From NCBI GenBank assembly GCA_038210135.1, contig JBBQWZ010000022.1, positions 1-64,000 on the forward strand: a stretch of 64,000 nucleotides of DNA, in the 5' to 3' direction. The position numbers were made by a program, and so were the translations under genes. The DNA is from JBBQWZ01 sp038210135 (GTDB lineage Bacteria > Acidobacteriota > Terriglobia > Bryobacterales > Bryobacteraceae). Shown piece by piece: positions 1 to 8,906 of this stretch. How positions within the stretch are numbered: the stretch's first letter is position 1; every line of letters begins with the position of its first letter. The notes beneath the pieces are model-generated. The model was not told where the DNA came from. It saw nothing but the letters and a program-made list of their open reading frames with translations, and searched no databases.

Positions 1-1
1 G

Positions 2-160
2 TTCGTGGATGCGGTGCTCGAAGCCGATCGGAAGGCGCCGCGCAAGCAGCGGCATACGGCACATCGCATCTGGGAGCGGATTCAGCACGAGCTTCCGGAG
101 TGCAAGATCGGCGAGCGGACCGTTCGGCAGTACGTACACCAGCGCAAGATTGCGCTGGGC
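2..160 (+). pseudogene. IS21-family transposase (IstA) fragment
   Basis: An open frame entering from the left edge reads like the N-terminal third of IS21-family IstA transposases, with the family phrase DRKAPRKQRHTAHRIWER followed by a TVRQYV segment. The similarity stops after about 53 residues (ending QRKIALG), and the frame then continues into unrelated low-complexity sequence. No catalytic core follows, so this is a truncated remnant. It lies about 120 bp beyond the 3' end of the convergent SBBP gene. Confidence 0.7.
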
Positions 161-280
161 ATTCTGGTAATCCGGTGGGCGGGGGTATCAATTCACCTGA
201 GAAGGAGGCGCAGCTCTTTTCTTCGAACTCGAGAGTCCGTCGGTTCCTGCTGGCCTCCTGCTTCAGTGCACTTGACAGAC

Positions 281-3082
281 TTATTGACCTTGGTCGTGGG
301 CTACAACGCAGGTTGCCGTCAATGTTGCGGTAACGCCCGCCACATTGGTCGCGGTCGCGGTGATCGTGTACACCCGACCGCTCCCTCCGCCTAGCCGCTC
401 TGCCCGCAACTGAACCACGCGTGCTTGAAGCGCGGTACCGGTGATTACGATGTCGGGGCCAGGGTTGGCCGGTTCGTTGCTTGTTCCTGTTACGCCAAAG
501 GAGGCCAGACCGGACGCTCCGGCGGACGCGATGACCGTGGCCACCACGACCAGCTTGTGATTTGGCGGCCACAGCGAGCAAGCTGCCGATGGCATTCCGG
601 CAATGGTTGGTAGGGCCGAGTCGATCTTGATGGTTACCTTAACCGACGCGGAGAGTCCGGCGCCATTTGTCGCAGAGCACGTCAACGAGGTTCCTGAAGT
701 GCTGGCCGATAGCGTGGTAGGTCCACATCCGGTCGAGGAACCGATACCGGATTGCGGATCGGTCACCGACCAGCTTACGCTCACCGGGCCGGTATACCAG
801 CCGTTGCTGCCAAGCGTTCCAGTGATTGTCGGCGTGATAAGGGGCGGCGTGGTGTCTGTTGGCGGACCAAACTTCATTACAATCGCGTCGCTGTTGCTGG
901 CCGCGGATGCCTGCAGCGGGTGGACGGTTGGAAACGCCGGTCCCGCCCGTCCTGAAATGTAGGCGTTCCCTGCCGGATCGAGTGCGAGATCGTAACCGAC
1001 GTCCTCCCCGGAACCTCCCCAATAAGTGGAAAAAAGGGCGGTGCTTAGCGACGAGTCGAACTTAGTCAGGAAAATGTCGTAGCCTCCCCCGTGCGTGGAT
1101 TGAGCCGCATCTGGTGTCACTGGAAAGTTCGCGGAGTTCGAAGAGCCGACCACCCAGACGTTGCCCGCTGCATCAAGCGCGATCGTTCCAGGCGAGTCAT
1201 CGCCGCTACCTCCGAGGTAAGTGGCTGCGAGAATCGCGCTCCCGGTGGAGTTCAGCTTCGAGATCACGCCATCGATTCCGCCTCCGCTAAAAGTCGCTTG
1301 AAATGCTCCCGGCGTTGTCGGATAGCCCGGCGCCGACGCGTATCCGCTCGAGTAAACATTTCCGCTCGGGTCGATCGCGATCCTTCCATTGGCGATGCCG
1401 TTCCCGATGAAAGTGGAATAAACGACGGCGCTGCCGGTAGGATTGATTTTCGTTACAAACCAGTTTCCAGACGACAGAAATGCGCCGGGTGTCGTCGGAA
1501 AGTTGCCCGACGTTGTGTTGCCTTGAACGTAAGCATTTCCGGCGGAGTCGACGGCGAGTGACCCGAGAATGTCATCCCCGCCTCCACCTAGAAGCGTTGC
1601 GTAAATGAGGGCCGTGCCGGTACTGTTCAGCTTGGCAACCCAAGCGTCGAAGAAACCGCCCGCATAAGACGATTGATACGCCCCGGGCGTAGTCGGAAAG
1701 CCACCTGTGGTAGTGCCGCACGCATACACATTGCCGGAGGCATCCACGTCAAGTCCCATATCCAGACCCTGCCACGTCGGGCCCAGGAACGTCGAGTAGA
1801 TGAGTTGATTGCCCGCCGAATTTAGCTTGGCAACATAGGCCGCCGTACCGAAGATGTTCGTCGTCTGATAGACACCCGCGGTCGTCGGAAAGTTGTTTGA
1901 GGTGCTATTCCCGAGCAAATATGCCTCGCCTGCGGAATTCGCCTTAATGCGGTAAACGATGTCTCGCCCGTTGCCTCCGATAAACGTCGAGTACTCGAGC
2001 GCGGTTCCACTGGCGTTGACGCGGAACACATAGCCATCCACCTGGCCTGCGTGGGCGGATTGGATTGCCCCGGCTGTGACGGGGAAGTCCGTGGAAGCCG
2101 TATAACCTCCTACATAGGCGCGGCCCGCCGAATCCGTCGAAATTGTGAGGCCATCATCGGTGTCGCTGCCACCGCCAACGAACGTCGCGTACGCCACCAC
2201 CGGATCGAGCACCAGCGCGTACTGACGGTTCCACGCACCAACCTCGAATCCAAACGCTTTTTGGCCGATAGCCCTAAACCGGGCCTGCACCGCAATTTTC
2301 TTCCCAGCGATGGTCTGGTAAACAACAGGCCGAAGATGCTGCATCCTCACCGAGCCTGCGAGGAGGCCGAGGTTCCCATCTTGGTCGAGTTGCATCCGCT
2401 CCGCCCCCTCGAACGCCATGCGGATCTGCGACGGGTCGCCGCCCGGCCGGACTACGAAGTCGTACTCCATTTGCCCGTTCTGGCTGTAGTAAACCATGTC
2501 AACGCCGTCATAAATAGACTTGTAGGAGACGCGTGCATAGTGGGGAACGTTGGTTTGCCATTTGGTGCGATCGCTGCCGCGGAAATAATTGCTCACTCCG
2601 GGTTGTGCGTCCAGCCCCACAACTTCCGGCGAAGTGTTTGCATCCTCGAGTTTCATCCGAATCGCGGTTTGCAGTATCCGCGGTGGCTCATACGCGGCGG
2701 CCAAGGGATTTTGGGTCCGAAGCGGCATTTCGGAAGTGGTCATAACAGTGACCGCCTCGGAATCGGTAAGAAAGGTGGTGACGCCGCGACTGCGGGCGAG
2801 GAACCGGACATGCGGATCCGCCTGCCCGAGGTTCGGTTCGAACGATAACGGCAGTTTCCCGACCGTACGAGCCTCACGCCCAGGACGAACCCCAGCGTGG
2901 TGCGGCGACGTCGGCTTGGGCAAGATCTCACGCGAACTCCCCAGCTTACTCTCGGCTGGAATTTTTGCGGCCGGACGAAAAACTGGCGAAGACGGAAGCG
3001 GTGCTCCGCCTCCCGCAAGGATGAGGTTGGTTGCGATCAACACGGCAATCGAAGTCCGTGCAGTCTGGAATGGGTGTGTCAT
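281..3082 (-). CDS. Secreted SBBP-repeat beta-propeller protein with Ig-like C-terminus
   Basis: The 933-residue product begins with a short basic stretch and a hydrophobic segment (TSIAVLIATNLILAGGG) that fits a signal peptide. Residues about 75-290 match the N-terminal domain usually found before SBBP repeats (LSFEPNLGQ, YFRGSDRTKWQTNVPHYARV). About seven SBBP repeats follow (residues 300-740), each with a D-x-x-GNAY element and an NFPTTPGA-like turn, expected to form a beta-propeller. Residues 750-840 look like a bacterial Ig-like domain. Such proteins are common secreted or surface proteins in Solibacter-type acidobacteria; their function is unknown. The gene is divergent from the HTH-membrane protein at 3303, and the shared upstream region carries regular repeats. 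Confidence 0.85.
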   Translation of the reverse strand: MTHPFQTARTSIAVLIATNLILAGGGAPLPSSPVFRPAAKIPAESKLGSSREILPKPTSPHHAGVRPGREARTVGKLPLSFEPNLGQADPHVRFLARSRGVTTFLTDSEAVTVMTTSEMPLRTQNPLAAAYEPPRILQTAIRMKLEDANTSPEVVGLDAQPGVSNYFRGSDRTKWQTNVPHYARVSYKSIYDGVDMVYYSQNGQMEYDFVVRPGGDPSQIRMAFEGAERMQLDQDGNLGLLAGSVRMQHLRPVVYQTIAGKKIAVQARFRAIGQKAFGFEVGAWNRQYALVLDPVVAYATFVGGGSDTDDGLTISTDSAGRAYVGGYTASTDFPVTAGAIQSAHAGQVDGYVFRVNASGTALEYSTFIGGNGRDIVYRIKANSAGEAYLLGNSTSNNFPTTAGVYQTTNIFGTAAYVAKLNSAGNQLIYSTFLGPTWQGLDMGLDVDASGNVYACGTTTGGFPTTPGAYQSSYAGGFFDAWVAKLNSTGTALIYATLLGGGGDDILGSLAVDSAGNAYVQGNTTSGNFPTTPGAFLSSGNWFVTKINPTGSAVVYSTFIGNGIANGRIAIDPSGNVYSSGYASAPGYPTTPGAFQATFSGGGIDGVISKLNSTGSAILAATYLGGSGDDSPGTIALDAAGNVWVVGSSNSANFPVTPDAAQSTHGGGYDIFLTKFDSSLSTALFSTYWGGSGEDVGYDLALDPAGNAYISGRAGPAFPTVHPLQASAASNSDAIVMKFGPPTDTTPPLITPTITGTLGSNGWYTGPVSVSWSVTDPQSGIGSSTGCGPTTLSASTSGTSLTCSATNGAGLSASVKVTIKIDSALPTIAGMPSAACSLWPPNHKLVVVATVIASAGASGLASFGVTGTSNEPANPGPDIVITGTALQARVVQLRAERLGGGSGRVYTITATATNVAGVTATLTATCVVAHDQGQ

Positions 3083-3202
3083 AAATAAGTACTTTCTCCT
3101 TCATCAAGAACCAGACCCGGCGTGGACCGAGATGCACGAGAGGATCATATCTGTGGTCGCCGGGTTTGAGGAATTCTATTCGGATATAGCCTCGAGCTAC
3201 AA

Positions 3203-3229
3203 GCGACAATGAGCGACAAAAGGCGACAA
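3203..3229. promoter_or_regulatory. Three GCGACAA direct repeats at exact 10-bp spacing
   Basis: The heptamer GCGACAA occurs at 3203, 3213 and 3223, one helical turn apart, about 120 bp upstream of the SBBP gene and 75 bp upstream of the HTH gene. On the minus strand the unit reads TTGTCGC. This geometry resembles operators bound cooperatively by winged-helix or HTH activators. The binding protein is unknown; the HTH-membrane protein next door is a natural candidate. Confidence 0.55.
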
Positions 3230-3269
3230 ACACTGAATCTGTGGCGGATTTACAACTGGCAGGGTGGAG

Positions 3270-3286
3270 TTATCACTGGGTGATAA
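3270..3286. promoter_or_regulatory. Perfect 7-bp inverted repeat in the divergent promoter region
   Basis: TTATCAC-TGG-GTGATAA is a perfect inverted repeat with a 3-nt centre, ending 16 bp before the ATG at 3303. It overlaps a TAAGAT hexamer (3284-3289) that could be a -10 element. There is no Shine-Dalgarno sequence before 3303, so a leaderless or very short-leader transcript is possible. Autoregulation by the HTH protein is inference. Confidence 0.5.
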
Positions 3287-3302
3287 GATGTGTACTTATT
3301 AA

Positions 3303-3770
3303 ATGCCCGCTGAAGAGAGTGACAACCGGAAAACCCGCCCCAACCAGCGTTTGGAGGGTTGGGATAGCGTTGCTTTTTACCTGGGTAAGTCGCCGCGAAC
3401 GTATCAACGATATAAAGGAAAGGACGCTCCCCCGATTTATCGCGAGGGGAAAGGCGTTTTTGCCTATACGGACGACTTAGACCGCTGGCTGAAAACGAGG
3501 ACAACGGGTCCTTCGACGGACGTCGATTCGCAAGAGGATGCGATCCTCAGCGCAGAGGCGGCGCCCATCCAGCAAAGTTCGGAATCTCGGACTCTCAATG
3601 CCGATGCCAGTCATGAGAGTACGCAAAACGCGGAGCACGCGTCCACCGCACAGCTCCGCCGAAGACCTTGGCGCTTCATGCTCCCAGTGGTCGCAGCGTC
3701 CATAGTCGGAGTTGTAGGGTGGATTCTTTTTCGGCCGCCCGTCCTTGGGCTGCGCCCGCCCACAAAATAG
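3303..3770 (+). CDS. HTH domain plus single-TM protein, 5' part of an interrupted gene
   Basis: The 155-residue product starts with a MerR/excisionase-like helix-turn-helix region (residues 15-60; VAFYLGKSPRTYQRYK and a FAYTDDLDRWL recognition-like segment). A polar linker follows, then one transmembrane segment (FMLPVVAASIVGVVGWILF) near residues 122-140. The reading frame stops at TAG (3768-3770) and the next ORF, a beta-propeller, continues in the same frame only 6 bp later. Acidobacteria commonly encode one protein with cytoplasmic HTH, TM helix and external propeller. I therefore read this as the 5' part of a gene split by a nonsense codon, or conceivably read through. No Shine-Dalgarno sequence is seen. 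Confidence 0.7.
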   Translation: MPAEESDNRKTRPNQRLEGWDSVAFYLGKSPRTYQRYKGKDAPPIYREGKGVFAYTDDLDRWLKTRTTGPSTDVDSQEDAILSAEAAPIQQSSESRTLNADASHESTQNAEHASTAQLRRRPWRFMLPVVAASIVGVVGWILFRPPVLGLRPPTK

Positions 3771-3776
3771 GGGCGA

Positions 3777-5402
3777 TTGCTGGTGAAATCGACTTCAGAG
3801 GGTACCGTTCCGCGGCGGATTCCTCTCCGAGGCCAAACCAGTCTTCTCGCAGTCAGCCCAGACGGGCAAAAGATTTATTCGGCCCATATCCAATCGCGGA
3901 TTCTATCTATTATTCAGGCAACGACCGGGACAGCCAAAGAGATTACACTTCCGCGGGACAGTCGTTCTCTGGCCGTAAGTCCGGATGGTGCTCGTCTGTA
4001 CATCAGTTCGCTGGAGGGTAACGGAGTCTCCGTGCTCGACACCGCCACCGAGGTGCTGCTTCCGGAACTGCATACCGATTCGCCCGTTCTCCATCTGGCC
4101 ATCTCCCAAGACGGAAATTCGCTATTCCTTGCCATGGGCCGTAACGGCGCAAAACAGCTCGAAATCCCGACAAACAAAATCGTTCCAATTACCGATCGAA
4201 TTTGCGCGGAGTTTGTGAAGATCGATCCGCCGGGAACCACGCTGTACGTCAGCTATCAATGTGGGGGCCCGGGCGGCCGGGCGGGGCATGACAGTTTAGA
4301 AGCCTTCGACGTGAAGTCCCTAAAGAGCCTGGGCATCGTGAGTGGACCGCCTATGGTCGGCGGCGAACCAGCCATTTCTCCTGATAACCGCCTTCTGCTG
4401 CTAGACGGACATGACGCCTGCATCACTCCCGAGTACGATCACAAGGGATGTCCCGCCGTTCCCAGCCTTGTACTTCATTTCTTATGGGCGAATAGCCGCA
4501 GCGTTTTCAAGTCACTTCCGCTACCGGTCGATTCCGGTGTCGGGAGATTTCTCGACTCCAAACAATTCCTCCTGCTGAACGCCTCGATCGGGGTCCTGGA
4601 TACTGCCACTTATGCGCTAACCGAAAAATGGGAGCGGCCGCAGGAGCACTACCGCGGCTCGGCGGTGGATCAAACCCGCCGCGTCGCCTACGTCGGCGTC
4701 GACGGCGGTTCCGATGTGATCGCTCTCGAAGCGGAGTCCGATGCCTGCTCTGTCACGGCCGAAGGGCTTGCTTTGTCTTTCACCGGAGACGGCGTCGCGC
4801 TGGACTCCGTCGGCGGAACGCAGATGACTTCCTTCGGAGACGTCCGCTACGGGCCGGGACGAGTCGGACAGGCGTTCCTACTCGACGGAGAATCAGGTGG
4901 GCTCGTCGCGCCGTGGACCGGCTACTACGCCTTTGGGTATCGGGATTCGTCCCTAGCACTCTATGTGAAATTCGCGAGCACCAGCGGCGAAATGACGATT
5001 CTCGATCGGGCGTCCCAATCGACGCCGTTCTTTATCCGATTCGTAAAAGCTGCGGACCAGCACGTCGCGATTTCCATTGCAACGGGCAAGGGAGGGCCTC
5101 TCGAACTCCAAAGTTCTACTTCCGTGACGCCTGATCGCTGGTATCACCTGACTTTCACCAAGGACGACAAAGCCATCGCTCTCTACGTCAACGGCCATCT
5201 CGAAGATCGTAAGTTGTTGGGAGCCGAGCGGGCAGCAGAAGCTAATCGGTCCTACGCGCCTCTGTATTTCGGAACGGCGGCCGGCAAGAAGGCATTCATG
5301 CACGGAAAACTCGACGAGATCCTGTTGTACAGCCGCGCACTCACTGCGCAAGAGGTCCGGGTGTTATACGAACTGCGAGAGTCTGGGCCCTGTAAAATGT
5401 AA
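3777..5402 (+). CDS. YVTN-type beta-propeller with C-terminal LamG-like domain, 3' part of an interrupted gene
   Basis: The 541-residue frame lies in phase with the upstream HTH-TM gene, separated only by TAG-GGG-CGA. Residues 10-310 contain propeller blades with the repeated phrases AVSPDGQKIY, AVSPDGARLY and AISQDGNSLF. Residues 350-535 resemble a concanavalin A-like/LamG jelly roll (GQAFLLDGESG, WYHLTFTKDDKAIALYVNG, DEILLYSRALT). The only nearby start is TTG at 3777 and no independent ribosome site is visible, which supports loss of a once continuous gene. If expressed alone, the product would lack a signal peptide. A membrane-tethered sensor role for the intact protein is inference. Confidence 0.7.
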   Translation: MLVKSTSEGTVPRRIPLRGQTSLLAVSPDGQKIYSAHIQSRILSIIQATTGTAKEITLPRDSRSLAVSPDGARLYISSLEGNGVSVLDTATEVLLPELHTDSPVLHLAISQDGNSLFLAMGRNGAKQLEIPTNKIVPITDRICAEFVKIDPPGTTLYVSYQCGGPGGRAGHDSLEAFDVKSLKSLGIVSGPPMVGGEPAISPDNRLLLLDGHDACITPEYDHKGCPAVPSLVLHFLWANSRSVFKSLPLPVDSGVGRFLDSKQFLLLNASIGVLDTATYALTEKWERPQEHYRGSAVDQTRRVAYVGVDGGSDVIALEAESDACSVTAEGLALSFTGDGVALDSVGGTQMTSFGDVRYGPGRVGQAFLLDGESGGLVAPWTGYYAFGYRDSSLALYVKFASTSGEMTILDRASQSTPFFIRFVKAADQHVAISIATGKGGPLELQSSTSVTPDRWYHLTFTKDDKAIALYVNGHLEDRKLLGAERAAEANRSYAPLYFGTAAGKKAFMHGKLDEILLYSRALTAQEVRVLYELRESGPCKM

Positions 5403-5650
5403 AGCGTTATTGGGGCCGTTTCACCCTCGCTACTGTGACGCTGCTTGGCGCGGGCGCGAAACGCTTCACCGTCCGACGCGCCTGCCTGCGCGACGGGGAG
5501 ATGCTCGTGGACCACGCCTGTAGCCTGGGTGTCACGCTATCTAGATCCCGGCTTCGATCCCCACCTCCGCTCTATCCTCGACTGTGACCCGGTTGAACAA
5601 CATAGCATCGATCCGGCATAACAGTAATCAACTGCAACCGCACCCAGTTT
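5403..5650. other. Gap with no supported gene
   Basis: I see no coding potential, RNA gene or terminator-like hairpin here. It separates the propeller gene from an IS3-type remnant. Confidence 0.5.
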
Positions 5651-5971
5651 TCAACTCGAGGGGAGTTGCGGCGGCTGGGGTGGTTTCTGAACGAAGCGTT
5701 CTGGATGAGCCGAGTAGGCGGCGTCGAGCACAACTTGCCGATGGGCCAGGATGTGGGCGGCGTGGCCGTGGTGGACCATGGCGGGGGTCATCAGGCCGAG
5801 CCCGGAATGATGATGCTGGTGGTTGTACCACTGAAAAAAGGATTGGCAGAAACCGCGAGCGTCTTCGATAGAACCAAAACGTTCCGGGAAGCCAGGCCGA
5901 TATTTCAAGGTGCGGAACTGACTTTCCGAATAGGGATTGTCATCGGAAACGTGCGGACGGCTGTGGGTTTT
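5651..5971 (-). pseudogene. IS3-family transposase OrfB, C-terminal remnant
   Basis: The frame contains the C-terminal part of the IS3-family integrase core: KTHSRPHVSDDNPYSES, RTLKYRPGFPERFGS, then WYNHQHHHSGLGLMTPA and DAAYSAHPERFV to the stop. The final catalytic Glu region (NPYSES) is present. The upstream two thirds of OrfB, with the first two Asp residues, are absent; sequence beyond 5971 does not continue the family. The last about 70 bp recur at 9155-9221, showing that at least two copies of this element existed here. Confidence 0.8.
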
Positions 5972-6200
5972 GACGACGCGTTGGAGATGATGCGGAAGGC
6001 TATTTTCTCGGGCGACGAGATCCCGAAAATCGACCACGTATCGGACGACATCGACGTTTTTACATTGGACGCTGGCCACGTTCTACCGAATATGAGCAGC
6101 TCCGTTTCCCGTGGGATTTGGTTCTCAACCGGTTCGTCGTTAAGCCATAGAGTTACGTGATCCGCTAGCGACATCACGGGTGGGCGTTGCGCAGTTTCGA

Positions 6201-6482
6201 ATGATCCCGTCGCCGAAATATGACTCGTGGTTCCAAGCCGTGACGCGGAGCGCGAAGCGACTCCGTGCGAGGTCTGGGGTGCCGGACGAAGCGACGGCAA
6301 AGCGGATGGTGCGGGTTTTTCGGGTGAGGTTGCGGCCGCGGTGGAAGGCGGGGCGGAAGCCGGAGTTGGTGACGGCTGCGGCGGCTTCCTTTTTTGTGGC
6401 GGGCATGGAAGAGTTTGCCGCCGCGCATCCGGGCTCTGTTCCGCGCTTGACGCGCACAGGTTCTTCGCGTCCGTCTTCGTGA
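6201..6482 (+). CDS. Hypothetical protein with RWKAGRKP motif
   Basis: The 93-residue basic protein starts MIPSPKYDSWF and contains a RLRPRWKAGRKPELV segment. A gene fragment at 34613-34897 carries a comparable RRPPGRKPTLPV segment followed by a similar-length tail, suggesting a small lineage-specific family often left near mobile elements. I recognise no named domain. An in-frame GTG at 6180 is an alternative start. It may itself be a remnant, since its neighbours on both sides are broken genes. Confidence 0.35.
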   Translation: MIPSPKYDSWFQAVTRSAKRLRARSGVPDEATAKRMVRVFRVRLRPRWKAGRKPELVTAAAASFFVAGMEEFAAAHPGSVPRLTRTGSSRPSS

Positions 6483-6503
6483 AGCCCCGTAATATCCAAA
6501 AAC

Positions 6504-7049
6504 TGGCACCGGAAACTATTCGCCAACAAGTACGATGGGAGTGCGCGTCGAGGGCCGGGTCGACCGGCAACCGCGAAAGAGATCGAAGCGCTGGTCGTCC
6601 GTATGGCGGCGGAGAATCGTGACTGGGGCTTCCTCCGAATCCAGCGCGCGCTGTCAAATCTGGGCCATGAACTTGCGCGCGACACGATTGCCAACATCCT
6701 GAAGCGCAATGCCATCGAGCCCGCTCCGGAGCGGGTGCGCAAAACAACCTGGAGAGAGTTCCTCGCCCGACACCGGGATCAGATCGTCGCTGCCGACTTC
6801 TTTACCGTGGAGGTTTGGACTCGTAAAGGTCTGCAGCGCTTCATGGTTCTGTTCTTCATCGATCTGGCCACCCGCCGCGTCCAGATCGCGGGCATCTCGG
6901 TCCGAGCAAACGGACTGTGAATGAACCAGATCGCGCGCAACTTGACCGATGCCGTCGATGGGCTGCTCAAAGGCAAGCGTTACCTGATTCACGATCGCGA
7001 TCCGCTGTTCACGGCGGAATTCCTTTCCGCTCTGGCTGAGGTTGGCACG
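6504..7049 (+). pseudogene. Integrase-core transposase remnant with internal stop
   Basis: In one frame the sequence reads as an rve-type transposase: WHRKLFANKY, a GPGRP linker, MAAENRDWGFLRIQRALSNL, KTTWREFLARH, AADFFTVEVWTRKGLQR, FIDLATRRVQIAG. It then meets TGA at 6918-6920 and resumes in the same frame as MNQIARNLTDAVDG and KRYLIHDRDPLF. Relatives have Trp at the stop position, so a TGG to TGA change explains it. The N-terminal HTH part and the end of the catalytic core are missing. The right side runs into an oppositely oriented permease fragment at about 7050. Confidence 0.75.
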
Positions 7050-7735
7050 GATCGAGATTTCGCGTTCACGCTCTTCGGCGCGCGCCAGGAATAGGCTGGC
7101 CACATTGGTGCAGGCAATTAAGAGGACCAAGGCCACAGCTCAAGCGAGGACTAGCAGTGCCGTCCGCGTGTTGCCTACGATGTATTGTTGGAGCGGGACA
7201 AGATAAGCTCCGTAACCGTTAGTTTGCGGATTTTGGAGCTCCATGTTGGCGGCGATGTGTTAAGTTCGGCTCGCGCCTGCATCCAAGTGACTCCAGGACC
7301 CAACCGGGCGGCCACTCGAAGCCAGTAATTGAAGCGGGCCTGCTTTCGTTGGGGCGACACCACAAGGGGCCCGATGAATGCGACTTCGGGCGTCTGGGCC
7401 GCCATCGTCTGAAGGGAAACTCAGAACGATGGCGGCATGACACCAACAACCTTGACGTTCCGTCCATCGAAGTTGATCTCGCGACCAATGATGGTCTTGT
7501 CGGCTCCAAACCGTCGCCGCCAAAAGTTGTCATAAAGGACGACGACGCAGTCTTTTCCTTCCTGTTCCTCTTCGGCGGTGAAGGCGCGGCCGAGCGCGGG
7601 ATGCACACCGAGTAGGTCAAACATTTCGGCGGGAAACCGTAGCGAACGGAGGGGTTCCGGTTCTCCATCGGATAACAGGACCGCCGCGCCGCCGGACATC
7701 GGTGCGATCGCGGAGTGATGGTGGAGCAACGCGGC
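7043..7735 (-). pseudogene. ADOP/MacB-type ABC transporter permease, degenerate fragment
   Basis: On the minus strand three frames give successive pieces of one acidobacterial ADOP permease. The periplasmic part (FDLLGVHPALGRAFTAEEE, YDNFWRRRFGADKTIIG, VVGVMPPSF) is followed by PLVVSPQRKQARFNYWLRVA, then NPQTNGYGAYLVPLQQYIVG and the membrane helix AVALVLLIACTNVASLFLAR, ending at REISIRANL. At least two frameshifts and one TGA (in place of the usual Gly before AVALVLL) break it. The N-terminal membrane helix and the C-terminal FtsX domain are absent. Confidence 0.8.
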
Positions 7736-7858
7736 ACGCTCATCACGAGGCTGCCAAGATTCCTGCTAAACGGAATGCGCACCCATCGAACTAGCAATAT
7801 CTCGGAAGAAATCCTTCTTAGGAACCCGAGAAAACAGACGCGCTGGCTGTTTCGAGGT

Positions 7859-8887
7859 TCAGCGCAACGTCAACTGGATGAGGCGGTTTTCGATTCCATG
7901 GTGCGCATATTCAACAAGGCCTGCGATCCGTTCACCCAAAGATTTCGTGAGCGGCACAAATGGCAACCCCGCGGCAGCGGCGACATCTACTTCGGAGAAT
8001 CGGACACAGGTGTAGTGGCACCATTCGCTGCTGCATGGCTGCGGAACGTCTGCCAATTTCAGAGTGCCGCTGAAAAGGTTGCCAATACGGCGGCCGGTGT
8101 TGCCGCAGACGTAGATGTTCCCGTCAGGCGCAATCGTGACGAAGTCACGGCCCGCCGAGCACAACACTCCTCGAAAGTCAGGTATCCCGTGGAGAAGATA
8201 CCGATCCATCAAAGGGTTCACCGTCGGATCGTTACGCAGCGGCTGGTGGATGTTGTCGCGCACGCGTCGTTCAGCCTCTTCGGAAAATTCTATGAAACGC
8301 CGGCGCTCGATGTCGGAGTAACTGGCGGGATAATTGCGTTCCTGGTATGAGCCACGCATGGCTTTAGGGATTAGCGGCACCCCCACTTTGGCGAGCATTT
8401 CACTAGCGCTCTCAAACGCGTCGAAGGATTCGGATGTCATCACGCACGACGCGAAGACCGCGAATCCCGCATCGACGAGCATCTCAAGCCGACGGATTAG
8501 CGGTTTCCATGCACGCCGCAGCTCACGCTGTTCAGGGTGCACGCCGCAATGAATGTAGGTGACCCGGTCTGGTGGGATGGTTTTGCTAAATTCGGCGACG
8601 TGACGCGTCGTCAGGTTGCTATTTATGGATATGTAATGGCTGGTGCAGAGTGCGCTGCACAGCGCCACAAATTCAGGGTACATGAACGGCTCGCCTCCGC
8701 TCAGGTGGAGCATCCATGTCTTACCGGTGGAGTTGAAGAAGTCGAGGACCTTTGAGGGGGAGAGCTTGCCAACCAGTGGTGGATCTCTCGGCGCGCTCGA
8801 GATGCAGTACCCGCATCGATAGTTACAAATTAGGTTCAGGACCCAATCAGCCTCTATGTCGTACCGCGAGTCCCTCGACTTGCTCAT
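7859..8887 (-). CDS. Radical SAM protein with SPASM-like Cys-rich end
   Basis: The 342-residue product has the radical SAM cluster motif CNYRCGYC (CxxxCxxC) near residue 22 and the glycine-rich HLSGGEPFMYPEF segment that contacts S-adenosylmethionine. The C-terminal part has CSAGRDFVTIAPDGNIYVC and a later CxxxxxCxxxC group, resembling an auxiliary [4Fe-4S] cluster region as in SPASM proteins that modify peptides or cofactors. ATG at 8887 was chosen because homology begins immediately after it; the longer frame runs into a broken recombinase. The substrate is unknown: there is no precursor peptide or partner enzyme alongside, and both flanks are pseudogenes, so it may be horizontally acquired cargo. 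Confidence 0.8.
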   Translation of the reverse strand: MSKSRDSRYDIEADWVLNLICNYRCGYCISSAPRDPPLVGKLSPSKVLDFFNSTGKTWMLHLSGGEPFMYPEFVALCSALCTSHYISINSNLTTRHVAEFSKTIPPDRVTYIHCGVHPEQRELRRAWKPLIRRLEMLVDAGFAVFASCVMTSESFDAFESASEMLAKVGVPLIPKAMRGSYQERNYPASYSDIERRRFIEFSEEAERRVRDNIHQPLRNDPTVNPLMDRYLLHGIPDFRGVLCSAGRDFVTIAPDGNIYVCGNTGRRIGNLFSGTLKLADVPQPCSSEWCHYTCVRFSEVDVAAAAGLPFVPLTKSLGERIAGLVEYAHHGIENRLIQLTLR

Positions 8888-8906
8888 CTTAGCGAGAAGT
8901 ATAGCT

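Noticed and set aside
5905..6747. A 280-codon minus-strand frame
   Set aside because: It covers parts of two remnants in the wrong frame and strand, and shows no domain.
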